The translations under genes were made by a program, and so were the position numbers. From Sesamum alatum (Eukaryota > Streptophyta > Magnoliopsida > Lamiales > Pedaliaceae), in contig JACGWO010000012.1 of the NCBI GenBank assembly GCA_034509735.1, positions 1,488,001-1,552,000 on the forward strand: a stretch of 64,000 nucleotides of DNA, written 5' to 3'. A model generated the notes under the pieces. The model made no database searches, had not been told where the DNA came from, and worked only from the letters and a program-made list of their open reading frames with translations. Positions 12,101 through 22,917 of the stretch are shown piece by piece (within the stretch, counting starts at the first letter, position 1; every line of letters begins with the position of its first letter).

Positions 12101-13212
12101 AAGCATCCCGAAGTTGGAACATTCGCTTTGATGAAGTGATACGGGGCTATGACTTCATCAAAAACGAATCCGACCCTTGTGTATACAAGAAGGTCAGTGG
12201 GAGCTCTATAGTGTTCCTGGTGCTTTATGTGGATGACATTCTACTCATTGGTAATGATGTTAGAATGTTGGGTGACACAAAAGCATGGTTATCAACCCAG
12301 TTTTCCATGAAGGATTTGGGTGAAGTCTCCTACATCGTAGGCATCCAGATTGTCAGGGACAGATCTAAAAGGATGTTAAGGCTCACTCAAAACTCGTATA
12401 TGGAGAAAGTCCTAAAGAGATATCGAATGGACAACTCCAAATGAGGATTCCTTCCTATGAGGCATGGGATCAAGTTATCCAAGAAACAGTCCCTGCAGAC
12501 TGATCAGTAACTTGAAAGGATGAAAATCATCCCCTATGCTTCTGCCGTACGTAGCATCCAATATGCGGTCCACTGCACCAGGCCTGACATTGCCTACGCT
12601 TTGAGCGTAATAAGCAGATATCAGTCTTGTGCAGGAGAGGCACATTGGAATGCTGTTAAGGGCATCCTTAAGTACCTAAGGAGGACTAAGGAAATGTTCT
12701 TAGTTTATGGCAATGGAGAACTGATCCTGGAAGGCTTTAGCGACGCTAGCTTCCAGTCTGATAACGATGATGCCAAGTCTCCATCGGGTTATGTATTCAA
12801 GCTCAATGGAGGAGTAGTGGCTTGGAAAAGTTCCAAGCAAGCAACCACTGCTGACTCCACCACAGAAGCCGAATTCATAGCAGCTTCAGAAGCTGCCAAG
12901 GAAGCGGTTTGGATGAGAAACTACATCCAAGAGTTGGGTGTGGTGCCTAGCATCGCCGAGCCCGTTGTCATCTTTTGTGATAACAACGGTGCAATAGTGC
13001 AAGCACAGGAACCGAGGTCTCATCACCGTTCCAAACACATTCTTAGACACTACCATCTTCTTAGAGAGATGGTAGGAAGAGGTGACGTTTGGATGGACCG
13101 AGTTAACTCAGCAGACAACACAGCAGATCCGCTGACAAAGCCTATGTCGTAGAGCGCTCATACGCAACATCTTGAGAAGATAGGGATTAGACATATGGGC
13201 GATTGGCTTTAA
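9160..13212 (+). pseudogene. Copia gag-pol polyprotein of element B, one frame with seven in-frame stops
   Basis: The whole copia polyprotein can be followed in a single frame of 1351 codons. It has gag, a CCHC knuckle (CINCREKGHWKREC, about 9958-10000), protease DTG (about 10075), integrase with D, D-35-E intact, RT with YVDDILL (about 12225-12245), RNase H and the C-terminal ADPLTKPMS. Stops occur at 10528 (TGA), 10573 (TAA), 11137 (TAG), 11446 (TGA), 12442 (TGA), 12508 (TAA) and 13150 (TAG). Element A has a sense codon at each of these positions. I see no frameshift, which is unusual for an element with this many stops. The stop at 13210 is the normal one. Protein identity with A is high, on the order of 95 percent in gag by eye. 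It cannot make its own proteins. Confidence 0.93.
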
Positions 13213-13228
13213 AGGTCAAGTGGGAGAT

Positions 13229-15197
13229 TGTTAGAATAGGTGACCATATAGCCAATCTTGGCGGGCAAAATGTAACCTATGACTAGACAATTTCAGTGTT
13301 TTGATAAATTTATTAATGAATAAACAAGTGAATTCATTTGGTATTACTTTGTTTGCATTCACTTTAATCTGCATTACGTATCTGTTCACTACGCGAACAA
13401 AGCCCACGGGCTGAAAACATGTTTCGGGGATTGGGACTACGCTTGGAGGTAGGTCCATGAAATCAATCCCGCCGAATCAGTCCGAAAATCTCCAAGTCAA
13501 GGAATCTCGAAAATGGGTACCGAGATTCTCCTTGAGACTTGCACTAAGCATCTGCTGTCGTGTTTCATCGACGGGGGATGAGGGTCGTCTAAGCAGTGTT
13601 AGTGGGTTAGCCTGCTAGGGAGCAGCTGACTTAGGTGACTCGTGGGAACCGTCTTACGGAGGACCTTGAGTAGGGTCGGCTAGGTATGACGTGTGTTCCC
13701 GGTTCCAACGGTACAGGTCAGGTCCTTTGACTTGAGGAACTGCTGAGTTTACCTGTATATCAGGTCTGTATCTTAGATATGGTGAGAGATTGCCGAGAAG
13801 CACTTGAGTAGTCATAAGCCATGTCTAGTGCAGCTCTGGTGTGCAAAGTGACAGTAGTTTCCAAGAAAGGATCTGTCTCTTGTCAAAGGGATTGACAGTT
13901 GAGTCTCACGTATGCTCTGTGTCTTGTCCCTAAAATCTGTGGCCACAGTAACTGAACAGAAAGGAAGGTTTCCCTTGCGGCGTTTAGTAAGGACAGACCG
14001 ACACTTAGGTCCAAAATATATACCTGCATTTTCCGTGCCTTAGACCCTAAGTGGTGAGATCGTAGACAGAAGGACGAGTGTACTGTTAGAGCCTAAATGT
14101 TCATCCCCGAATCTTCACCTAGTCTCTAGTGCCATGGACCATTTCTAGATGGCCACCCATGGTAACAGATTCTAGGAATCCGACCAAGTCTAGCTGAAAG
14201 GTGAACCTAAAGAGTCACACAGAATCCACACACACTAACTATTTAATTTAGAATTAAATATTGGAGAAAAGGAATGATTAAATTGGATTTAATCAGGTCT
14301 TTTATTTTCTTGGAGAATTAATTCCTTTTATTTGATAAAAGGGATTAATCTAATAAATTAGATTTATTAGAAAAATTAATTTAATGGGCCTAGATTAAAT
14401 ATTTATATTTATTTGGCCTTTGGAATATTTAAATAGGTTTTAAATATTCCATTAAATTAAATTAATGGTTGAGATGGAAAGGGAGAGGTGGATGGCTAGG
14501 ATTAATTTTACTAGGTCAAATATTACTTTGACTAGGACTTTGACTAGGTCAAAATCCTAGTCAAAATAGTCTTCTTTGGAGTTGAAGTTTAAAGAGGATT
14601 AAACTCCTCCTCTATAAATAGTCCTAACCCCTCACTATTTGAAAAGTGATGAAATTCCAACACACACACACACACACAACTCGGCACTCCCTCTCTCCCT
14701 CCCGTCCGCCCACTCTCTCTCTCTCACAAGAAAATACTTTTCTTGTTCTTTTGTTCTTAGAACAATCGAACTTAGGACAACTAATACCGTTAATTAATAA
14801 TGTGTGATTAATTCATCCTCTCCAAATATTACTTGTTCGTTCGCTAGCACGACGTACAACATACGTGGGTGGATTGCGTGTTACTGTTTGGAGAATCTCA
14901 AACACGAGATTTGGTGCAAAACGGGGAACAATGCGAGTACCGGTTAGAAGACGAAAACGACAATCGGTAAGTTCCGATTTAATTTTTCGTTCCTCTTTAA
15001 TTTTAATCCCTATGGCCTCCATGACTATTTTTGTATGCTTTTAATTCATGTGATACACCAAACACCCGGAAAACTTCAAGGGTGCACCCCTTGAACGTGT
15101 TCTTTAATTAATTCAAAGCATGTTTTAATTTTTGTATTTTATTTTATACCGCGCTTCCGCATTCGCGCTATTTTCTGGGACGATCCACAATCTTTCA
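13229..15197 (+). repeat. 3' LTR of element B (family 1, 1969 bp)
   Basis: It starts TGTTAGAATAGG after the polypurine tract AAGTGGGAGAT and ends ATCTTTCA. The TATA box is CTATAAATA at 14612-14620, followed by a CA/CT-rich start region. The 3' part contains GGTGCAAAACGGGGAACAA, which recurs near the 3' end of family 1 and family 2 LTRs in the window. It shares only moderate identity with A's LTR, so A and B are separate insertions of one family. Confidence 0.93.
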
Positions 15198-15404
15198 GAT
15201 AGCGCCAGCAAAGGAACCGAGATCTCATCACGATCCAAGCATATTCTTAGACACTACTATCTGTTTAGAGAGATGGGTAGCAAGGAGTGACTTCGGTTGG
15301 ACCGAGTCAGCTCTGCAGTAAACATAGCAGATCCACTTGCTAAGCCCATGTCGCAAGTTACTCATACTCACCATCTGGATATGAGGTTCGAAGTCAATGG
15401 GTGA
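15198..15404 (+). pseudogene. 3' end of pol (RNase H tail) of a further copia element E
   Basis: The sequence encodes the last part of copia RNase H and the C-terminal tail (AKEPRSHH, then ADPLAKPMS), with a missing codon base after SHH and other breaks that shift frame. It starts exactly where B's LTR ends, so E was the target for B or for the A-B composite. The usual polypurine tract and LTR start are missing: the pol end runs directly into the middle of a family 3 LTR at a shared TTGGATCTGG. Confidence 0.8.
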
Positions 15405-16948
15405 TTGGATCTGGCGAGAGGTAATCATTCTGTAAGATGGTTATCATAAGCCTTGTCCAGTGCAGTCGAAATGTGTAGCGAGGACGGTCGATTCCAAGAA
15501 CAGGATCCATCCCCTGTCAGTATGTGACAGAGGTATCTCCTATGCACTCGGAGACACGTTCATGCTGTATGAAGCTGTGGCCACAGTGGTTGGTCGAACA
15601 GGGAATGGTTTCCTGTGTCGACGCAATGAAGCATATGTGGTCTCGAGTATTAAGCATAGACGCCTAGTCAAGGATGGGAACCGACGCCCAATTCCATACC
15701 CTAGACTAAGGCCAGGAGACGGTAGATGGAAGTATCGTACCCGTACGGAATCGACGCCTAAATGTTCACGCCAATTCACCAAGTCTCTAGTGCCATGAAC
15801 CATTGCTAGACGGCCACCCATGGTAACGGGCCCCTGTGGGATACGGGCCCAAGTCTAGCTGAGGGTGAACCTAAAGGGTCAAACATAAATCACCGAGGAG
15901 GTTGAGAGATCGACTTGGAGTCAATCTCGAAGGAGAAAATAAGTAATTGGATTACTTAAGGGAAAGTCCATTGGATGGACGGGCCGATATTGTATCGGGC
16001 TTTCGTTTAATCGGTAAATTGAATTTTCGATTAAATATGGAAAGTTGAGACGTTGAGACGTTGGATCTTTTAATTGGATTAAAAGATCAACGGGAATAAT
16101 TTAAATGAACATTAAATTGGATTTAATGTTGGGTTCATCGTAATTGGATTACGATAAAACCTGGTCCGTTAAATTATACTCGATAGGAGAAATAATTCCT
16201 ATTTTGGAATAGGAAGAAGTTGGACTTCTTCGGTAAATTAAACATGGCCGAGATGCTCCCTTGGAGGAAGCAAAATCAGCCATGTTTCATGCTAGGTGGT
16301 ATGTTGACTTATCTCTTTTGGAAAGAGACAAATCAACTCCAATCAAGCTCTTCTCTTTTGGTATGATTTGATTATACCATAAATTTTGGTAGGCTTGATT
16401 GAAGAATTGATGGTGATTTATTGGAATGAACCTAGAAATCCTTGGATGAACCTAGACACATTCCAATAATCACATTAATTATGTATATATATTAGAATAT
16501 ACAACACCAAGCATATGTGATTCATTATTCATCTTTTTCTAGAAAAAAAGAGAAGACAATTTCGGATCCCCTCTCCTCTCTCTCAATTCTCGGCCTCTCT
16601 CCCTCTCTCACACTTGTGTTCTTCACTCGATTTTGAATCAAGAAGAAAAACAAAGTAAGTTTAAGAGAGCACTAATTCATAATGTTCTTCTCTTAAACCG
16701 ATTCCTTCTTAAACCCGTTCTTTTCTAGCAAGAAGAACGTGTGTTTCTTCCGGTGCGGTGTGGATCACCTTTGGAGAATCCATACGTTTGGATTTCGTGA
16801 GCATTCTGGAGAAGGAAAAACGCAAGTAGCCGGGAGCATACGCTAAACAATCGAAGGTAACAGTCTCCTTACGCTTTGATTGATTTATTGTATATATCTA
16901 TGCCTTGTGTTTAAATATATGTTTCCAATATTTATACATCCTACATCG
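15405..16948 (+). repeat. Family 3 LTR of element E, both ends missing
   Basis: It aligns to the solo LTR at 26210-28096 from its position about 26770 onward, and stops at CTACATCG (16948), about 127 bp before the LTR end. It retains about 348 bp (roughly 16144-16491) that the solo copy has lost, so the full family 3 LTR would be about 2.2 kb. A 112-codon open frame at 15460-15798 has a counterpart in the solo copy, but the differences do not look like those of a protein. Confidence 0.85.
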
Positions 16949-18945
16949 TGAAAGAAATCCGGTGGATCGTCCCGGGAATTGCGCGAATGCGGAAGCGCGG
17001 TAAAAATAAATTTACAAAATAAAAGGCATGCTTTTAATTTAAAGAACACGCTCAAGGGGTGTGCCCTTGAGGTTCCCGGGCATTCGGTGTATCTCATGAT
17101 CATAAAACAAATAAAGAAATCATGGAGGCCATAGAGTTGAAAAATTAAAGAGGGACGAAAATCTTAAACGAGACCTACCCGTTGTCGTTTTCGTCTTCAA
17201 CTGCTACTCGCGTTGTTCCCCGTTTTGCACCAAGACCTCGTTCTTGAGATCCTTCAAATCGTGACACACGATCCACCCACGTATTCTTGCACGTCGTGCT
17301 AGCAACGAACAAGTATTGTATTTTAGAGGATAGATCAACCACGCGTTATGAATTAACGGGATCGATCTTCCTTAGTTCAATTGTTCCAAGAACAAAAGAA
17401 CAAGAAAATAATATTTTCTTGGTGAGAGAGAGAGAGGGGCGGACGAGAGAGGGGAGGAGAGAGTGTGTGTTGTGTGTGTGTTTTTTCAAGAATCATCAAA
17501 CTAACAAATGTTGGAAGCTAGAGGTTTATATAGAGGAAGAGTTTAATCCTCTTTAAACTCAAACTCTAAGTAACTTAATTTGACTAGGATTTTGACCTAG
17601 TTAAAGTCCTAGTCAAACTAGTGTTTGACCTAGTCAAAAGAATCCTAGCCTTCCATCTCCCCTTTCCATCTCAACCGTTGATTTTAATTTAATGGAATAT
17701 TTAAATCCTATTAAATATTCCAAAAGGCTAAAAGAATAAATATAATATTATAAATAAATATTATTATTTATTCTAAGCCCATTAAATCAACCCTTTTAAT
17801 AAATCCTATTTATTAATTTAATTCCCTTTATCAAATAAAAGGAATTAATTTCTCCAAGAAAATATGGGACCCGATTAAATCTAATTTAATCATTCCTTTA
17901 CTCCAATATTTAATTCCAAATTAAATACTAAGTGTGTGTGGATAGTGTGTGACTCTTTAGGTTCACCATTCAGCTAGACTTGGTCGGATTCCTAGAATCC
18001 GTCCGTTACCATGGGTGACCATCTAGCAACGGTCCATGGCACTAGAGACTAGGTGAAATATTCGGGGATGAACATTTAGGCTCTAACAGTACACTTGTCC
18101 TTCTGTCTTCGGTCTCATCACTTAGAGTCTAGGGCACGGAAAAAGCAGGTACCCATTTTGGACCTAAGTGTCGGTCTGTCCTTACTAAACGCCGCAAGGG
18201 AAACCTTTCCCTTCTGTTCAGTTACTGTGGCCACAGATTTCAGGGACAAGACACAGAGCATACATGAGACTCAACTGTCAATGCCTTTTGACAGGAGATA
18301 GATCCTTTCTTGGAAACTACTGTCACTTTGTACACCCGAGCTGCACTAGACATAGCTTATGACTACTCAAGAGTATTTTGGCAATCTCTCACCATATCTA
18401 AGATACAGACCTGATGCACAGGTAAACTCAGCAGTTCCTCAAGTCAAAGGACTTGACCTGTACCGTTGGAACCGGGAATACACGTCATACCTTGCTGACC
18501 ATACTCAAGGTCCTCTGTAAGACGGTTCCCGCGAGTCACCTCAGTCAGCTGCTTCCTAGCACGCTGACCCACTAACACTGCTTAGACGACCTTCGTCACC
18601 TGTCGATGAAATATGACAGCAGATGCTTAGTGCAAGTCTCAAAGGGAATCCCGGTACCCATTTCGGGATTCCTTGACTTGGAGATTTCCGGACTGATTCG
18701 GTAAGACTGATTTCATGGACCTACCTCCAAGCGTAATCCCAGTCCTCGAAATCGTTTCTCAGTCCGTGGGCTTTGTTTGCGTAGTGAACAGAAATGTAAA
18801 TGCAGATAAGTGAACGTAAACAAAGTATTGCCATATGAATTTTCACTTCTTTATTCATAAATGTTTTATCAAATACCAAAGAATTGTCTAGACATAGGTT
18901 ACATATTCCTGCCAAAATTGGCTTACATGGTCACCTATTCTAACA
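16949..18945 (-). repeat. Family 1 LTR with unmatched flanks
   Basis: This is a full-length LTR, 1997 bp, starting TGAAAG and ending TAACA on the plus strand. Both ends are exact LTR termini, but the flanks differ: CATCG on the left, inside the family 3 LTR, and ATACA on the right, inside the satellite. A solo LTR would have equal flanks. It is the closest relative of element A's LTR in this window. TATA on the minus strand is at 17525-17533. Confidence 0.9.
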
Positions 18946-20944
18946 ATACATGCCTAATACTCAACACAATCGTAGGAAACACCTTATGCTTTCAGTCCTT
19001 ATCATTGATTGATAGATACCTCATTTTTTGTTATAAATATATCCGTATTGACTCTAATAATCAATGTTAAAGCCACTCGTCGATTATATGACTAGGACTC
19101 CATCTTATTCAACATAAAAATGCACTAGTACTACACCTAAAATACTCTTTTGTGCTATGGACTCAGCTTTGTACCTTTGCACAACGACAAATAAATAAGT
19201 TTCGACACTACTGCATTTTTATCCTTACCATATCGAGGCTTTGGATAACCTTCATAATCAATCGTACGTCCGGATACATGTCTAATCCTCAACACAATCG
19301 TTGGAAACACTCCTTATCATTGACTGATAGATGACTCATCTTTTGATATAAATATATTCGTATTGACTCTAATAATTAATATTAAAGCAACTCTTCGATT
19401 ATATGACTAGGACTCCATCTTATACAACATAAAAACGCACTTGGACTACATCTAAAAACACTCTTTTGAGCTATGGACTCAGCTTTGTACCTTTGCGCCA
19501 CAACAAACTCCTTTAAACAAGTTTAGATACTAATGCACTTTTATCTTTGCCATATCGAGGCCTTAGAGAAACTTCGTAATCAATTGTACGTCTGGATACA
19601 TGCCTAATACTCAACACAATCATAGGAAACACCTTGTGCTTTCAGTCCTTATCATTGACTAATAGATAACTCATTTTTGGCTATAAATATATTCGTATTG
19701 ACTCTAATAATTAATATTAAAACTCCTCGTCGATTATATGACTAGGACTCCATCTTATTCAACATAAAAATTTACTAGGACTACATCTAAAACACTTTTT
19801 CGAGCCATGGACTTAGCTTTGTACCTTTGCGCAACGACAAACTTCTTTAAACAAGTTTAGACACTAATGCACTTTTATCTTCGCCATATCGAGGGCTTGG
19901 AGAACCCTCATAATCAGTCGTACGTCCGGATACATGCTTAATACTCAACACAATAGTAGGAAACACCTTATGCTTTTAGTCCTTATCATTGACTGATAGA
20001 TTACTCATTTTTCGCTATAAATGTATTTGTATTGACTCTAATAATCAATATTAGACCCACTCTTCAATTATATGACTAGGATTCCATGTTGTTCAACATA
20101 AAAATTTACTAGGACTACATCTAAAACACTTTTTCGAGCCATTGACTCAGCTTTGTACCTTTGCGCAACGACAAAGTCCTTTAAACAAGTTTAGACACTA
20201 ATGCACTTTTATCTTTGCCATATCGAGGGCTTCCAGAACCTTCATATTCCATCGTACGTCCGGATACATACCTAATACTCAACACAATAGTAGGAAACAC
20301 CTTGTGCTTTTAGTCCTTATCGTTGACTGATAGATGACTCATTTTTCGCTATAAATATATTCGTATTGACTCTAATAATCAATATTAAAGCCACTCTTCG
20401 ATTATATGACTAGGATTCCATCTTATTCAACATAAAAATTTACTAGGACTACATCTGAAACACTTTTTCGAGCCATTGACTCAGCTTTGTACCTTTGCGC
20501 AACGACAAACTCCTTTAAACAAGTTTAGACACTAATGCACTTTTATCTTTGCCATATCGAGGGCTTGGAGAACCTTCATAATCAATCGTACGTCCGGATA
20601 CATGCCTAATACTCAACACAATGGTAGGAAACACCTTGTGCTTTTAGTCCTTATCATTGACTGATAGATGACTCATTTTTCGCTATAAATATATTCGTAT
20701 TGACTCTAATAATCAATATTAAAGCCACTCTTTGATTATATGACTAGGATTCCATCTTATTCAACATAAAAATTTACTAGGACTACATCTAAAATACTTT
20801 TTCGAGCCATGGACTCAGCTTGTACCTTTGCGCAATGACAAACTCCTTTAAACAAGTTTAGACACTAATGCACTTTTATCTTTGTCATATCGAGGTCTTG
20901 GAGAACCTTCATAAGCAATCGTATGTCTGGATATATGCCTAATA
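18946..20944 (+). repeat. 334-bp satellite array, first block (about 6 units)
   Basis: Tandem units of about 334 bp, measured from successive AACACAAT positions 18963, 19291, 19613, 19947, 20281 and 20615. The unit contains TCGTAGGAAACACC, CTATAAATATATTCG, ATGACTAGGACTCC, GAGCCATGGACTCAGC and CATATCGAGGGCTTGG. Units differ by a few percent up to perhaps 10 percent. No coding capacity. A 334-bp length is about two nucleosome repeats, common in plant satellites. Confidence 0.95.
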
Positions 20945-21454
20945 TGAAAGATTGTGGATCATCCCGGGAAACAGCGCAAATGCGGAAACGCGGTATGAAT
21001 TTAATTAACGAAATTTAAACATGCTTTTACGGAATAATAAAGAACATGTTCAAGGGGTGTTCCCTTGAAGTTCCCTGGTGTTCGGTGTATCTCATGAATT
21101 AAAAGCATACAAGAGTCATGGAGGCCATAGGATTAAAAATAAAAGAGGGACGAAAAGTAAATCGAGGCCTACCGATTGTCGTTTCGTCTTCTAACCGGTA
21201 CTCGCGTTGTTCACCGATTTGCACCAAATCTCGTATATGAGACTCTCCAATTTGTGACACACAATCCACCCACGTATCTTGCACGTCGTGCTAGCGAACG
21301 AACAAATATATTTTGGAGAGGATAGATCAATCGCACGTTATTAGGTTAACGGGATTAATCCTCCTATGTTCAATTGTTCCAAGAACAAAAGAACAAGAAA
21401 AAAGGGATTTTCTTGGAGAGAAAAGAGAGAGAGGGCAGACGAGATTAGGAGAGG

Positions 21455-21488
<34 letters not shown>

Positions 21489-22917
21489 CAAGATTCATCA
21501 TCCCACCAAAGGTGAAAGGCTAGGAGTATTTATAGAGGAAGAGTTTAATCCTCTTCAAACTCCAACTCTAGAAGACTAATTTGACTAGGATTTTGACCTA
21601 CTCAAAGTCCTAGTCAAAGTAGTACGTTTTACCTAGTCAAATTAATCCTAGCCATCCATCTCTCCTTTTAATCTCAACCATTAATTTAATTTAATGGAAT
21701 ATTTAAAACCTATTTAAATATTCCAAAGGGTAATAAATAAATATAATAAATATAAATATTTATTCTAGGCCCATTAAATTAATTTTCTAATAAATCTAAT
21801 TTATTAGATTAATCCCTTTTACCTAATAAAAGGAATTAACTCTTTCTAAGAAAATTAAGGAGCCGATTAAATCCAATTTAATCATTCCATTTCTCCAAAT
21901 ATTTAATGTGTGTGGATTGTGTGTGACCTTTAGGTTCACCTTTCAGCTAGACTTGGTCGGATTCCTAGAATCCGCCCGTTACCATGGGTGGTCATCTAGC
22001 AACAGTCCATGGCACTAGAGACTAGGTGAATATTCGGGGATGAACATTTAGGCTCTAACAGTACATTTGTCCTTCCGTCTACGGTCTCACCACTTAGGGT
22101 CTAGGGCACGGAAAATGCAGGTACCCATTTTGGATCTAAGTGTCGGTTTTTCCTTACTAAACGCCGCAAGGGAAACCTTCCCTTCTGTTCAGTTACTGTG
22201 ACCACAGATTTTAGCAACAAGACACAGAGCATATGTGAGACTCAACTGTCAATGCCTTTTGACAGGAGACAGATCCTTTCTTGGAAACTACTGTCACTCT
22301 GTACACCGGAGGTGCACTAGACATGGCTTATGACTACTCAAGTGCATCTTTGCAATGTCTCACCATATCTAAGATACAGCCCCGATATACAGGTAAACTC
22401 AGTAGTTCCTCAAGTCAAAGGACTTGACCTGTACTGTTGGAACTGGGAGCACACGTCATACCTAGCCGACCCTACTCAAGGTCCTCCGTAAGACGGTTCC
22501 TGCGAGTCACCTCAGTCAGCTGCTCCCTAGCAGGCTAACCCACTAACACTGCTTAGACGACCTTCATCACCCGTCGATGAAATACGACAGCAGATGCTTA
22601 GTGCAAGTATCAAGGGGAATCTCGATACCCATTTTCGAGATTCCTTGACTTGGAGATTTCTAAACTGATTCGGAGGGACTGATTTCATGGACCTACCTCG
22701 AAGCGTAGTCCCAGTCCCTGAAATACGTTTTCAGTCTGTGGGCTTTGTTTGCGTAGTGAACAGATATGTATAAAGCAGATAAAGTCAACACAAACAAAGT
22801 AATGCCAAATGAAATTCACTTCTTTATTCATTAATAATATATCAAATCCTTGAAATTGTCTAGAAATAGGTTACATTTCGCCTGCCAAGATTGGCTACAT
22901 GTTCACCTATTCTAACA
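20945..22917 (-). repeat. Solo family 1 LTR inserted in the satellite
   Basis: A complete 1973-bp LTR with TGAAAG and TAACA ends is flanked by TAATA on both sides (20940-20944 and 22918-22922). No internal region is present, so the element was lost by LTR-LTR recombination. It contains a minus-strand TATA (21527-21535), a (TG)n run at 21457-21486 and a plus-strand open frame (21313-21579) created by that run. The satellite continues in phase on the far side. Confidence 0.96.

Larger units (their letters stand above)
9046..15197 (+). mobile_element. Ty1/copia element B, 5' LTR missing
   Basis: It consists of a truncated leader, gag-pol and a complete 3' LTR. The right edge ends exactly at the LTR terminus CTTTCA (15197) and the next bases are GATAG (15198-15202), which sit inside element E's pol. 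If B's insertion made the usual 5-bp duplication, GATAG should also flank the other end of the composite. B's own 5' end is gone and is joined to A. Confidence 0.88.

Noticed and set aside
15460..15798. 112-codon open frame with a counterpart at 26807-27160
   Set aside because: Both are in family 3 LTRs. Many differences change amino acids and the ends diverge by frameshift, so there is no sign of selection.
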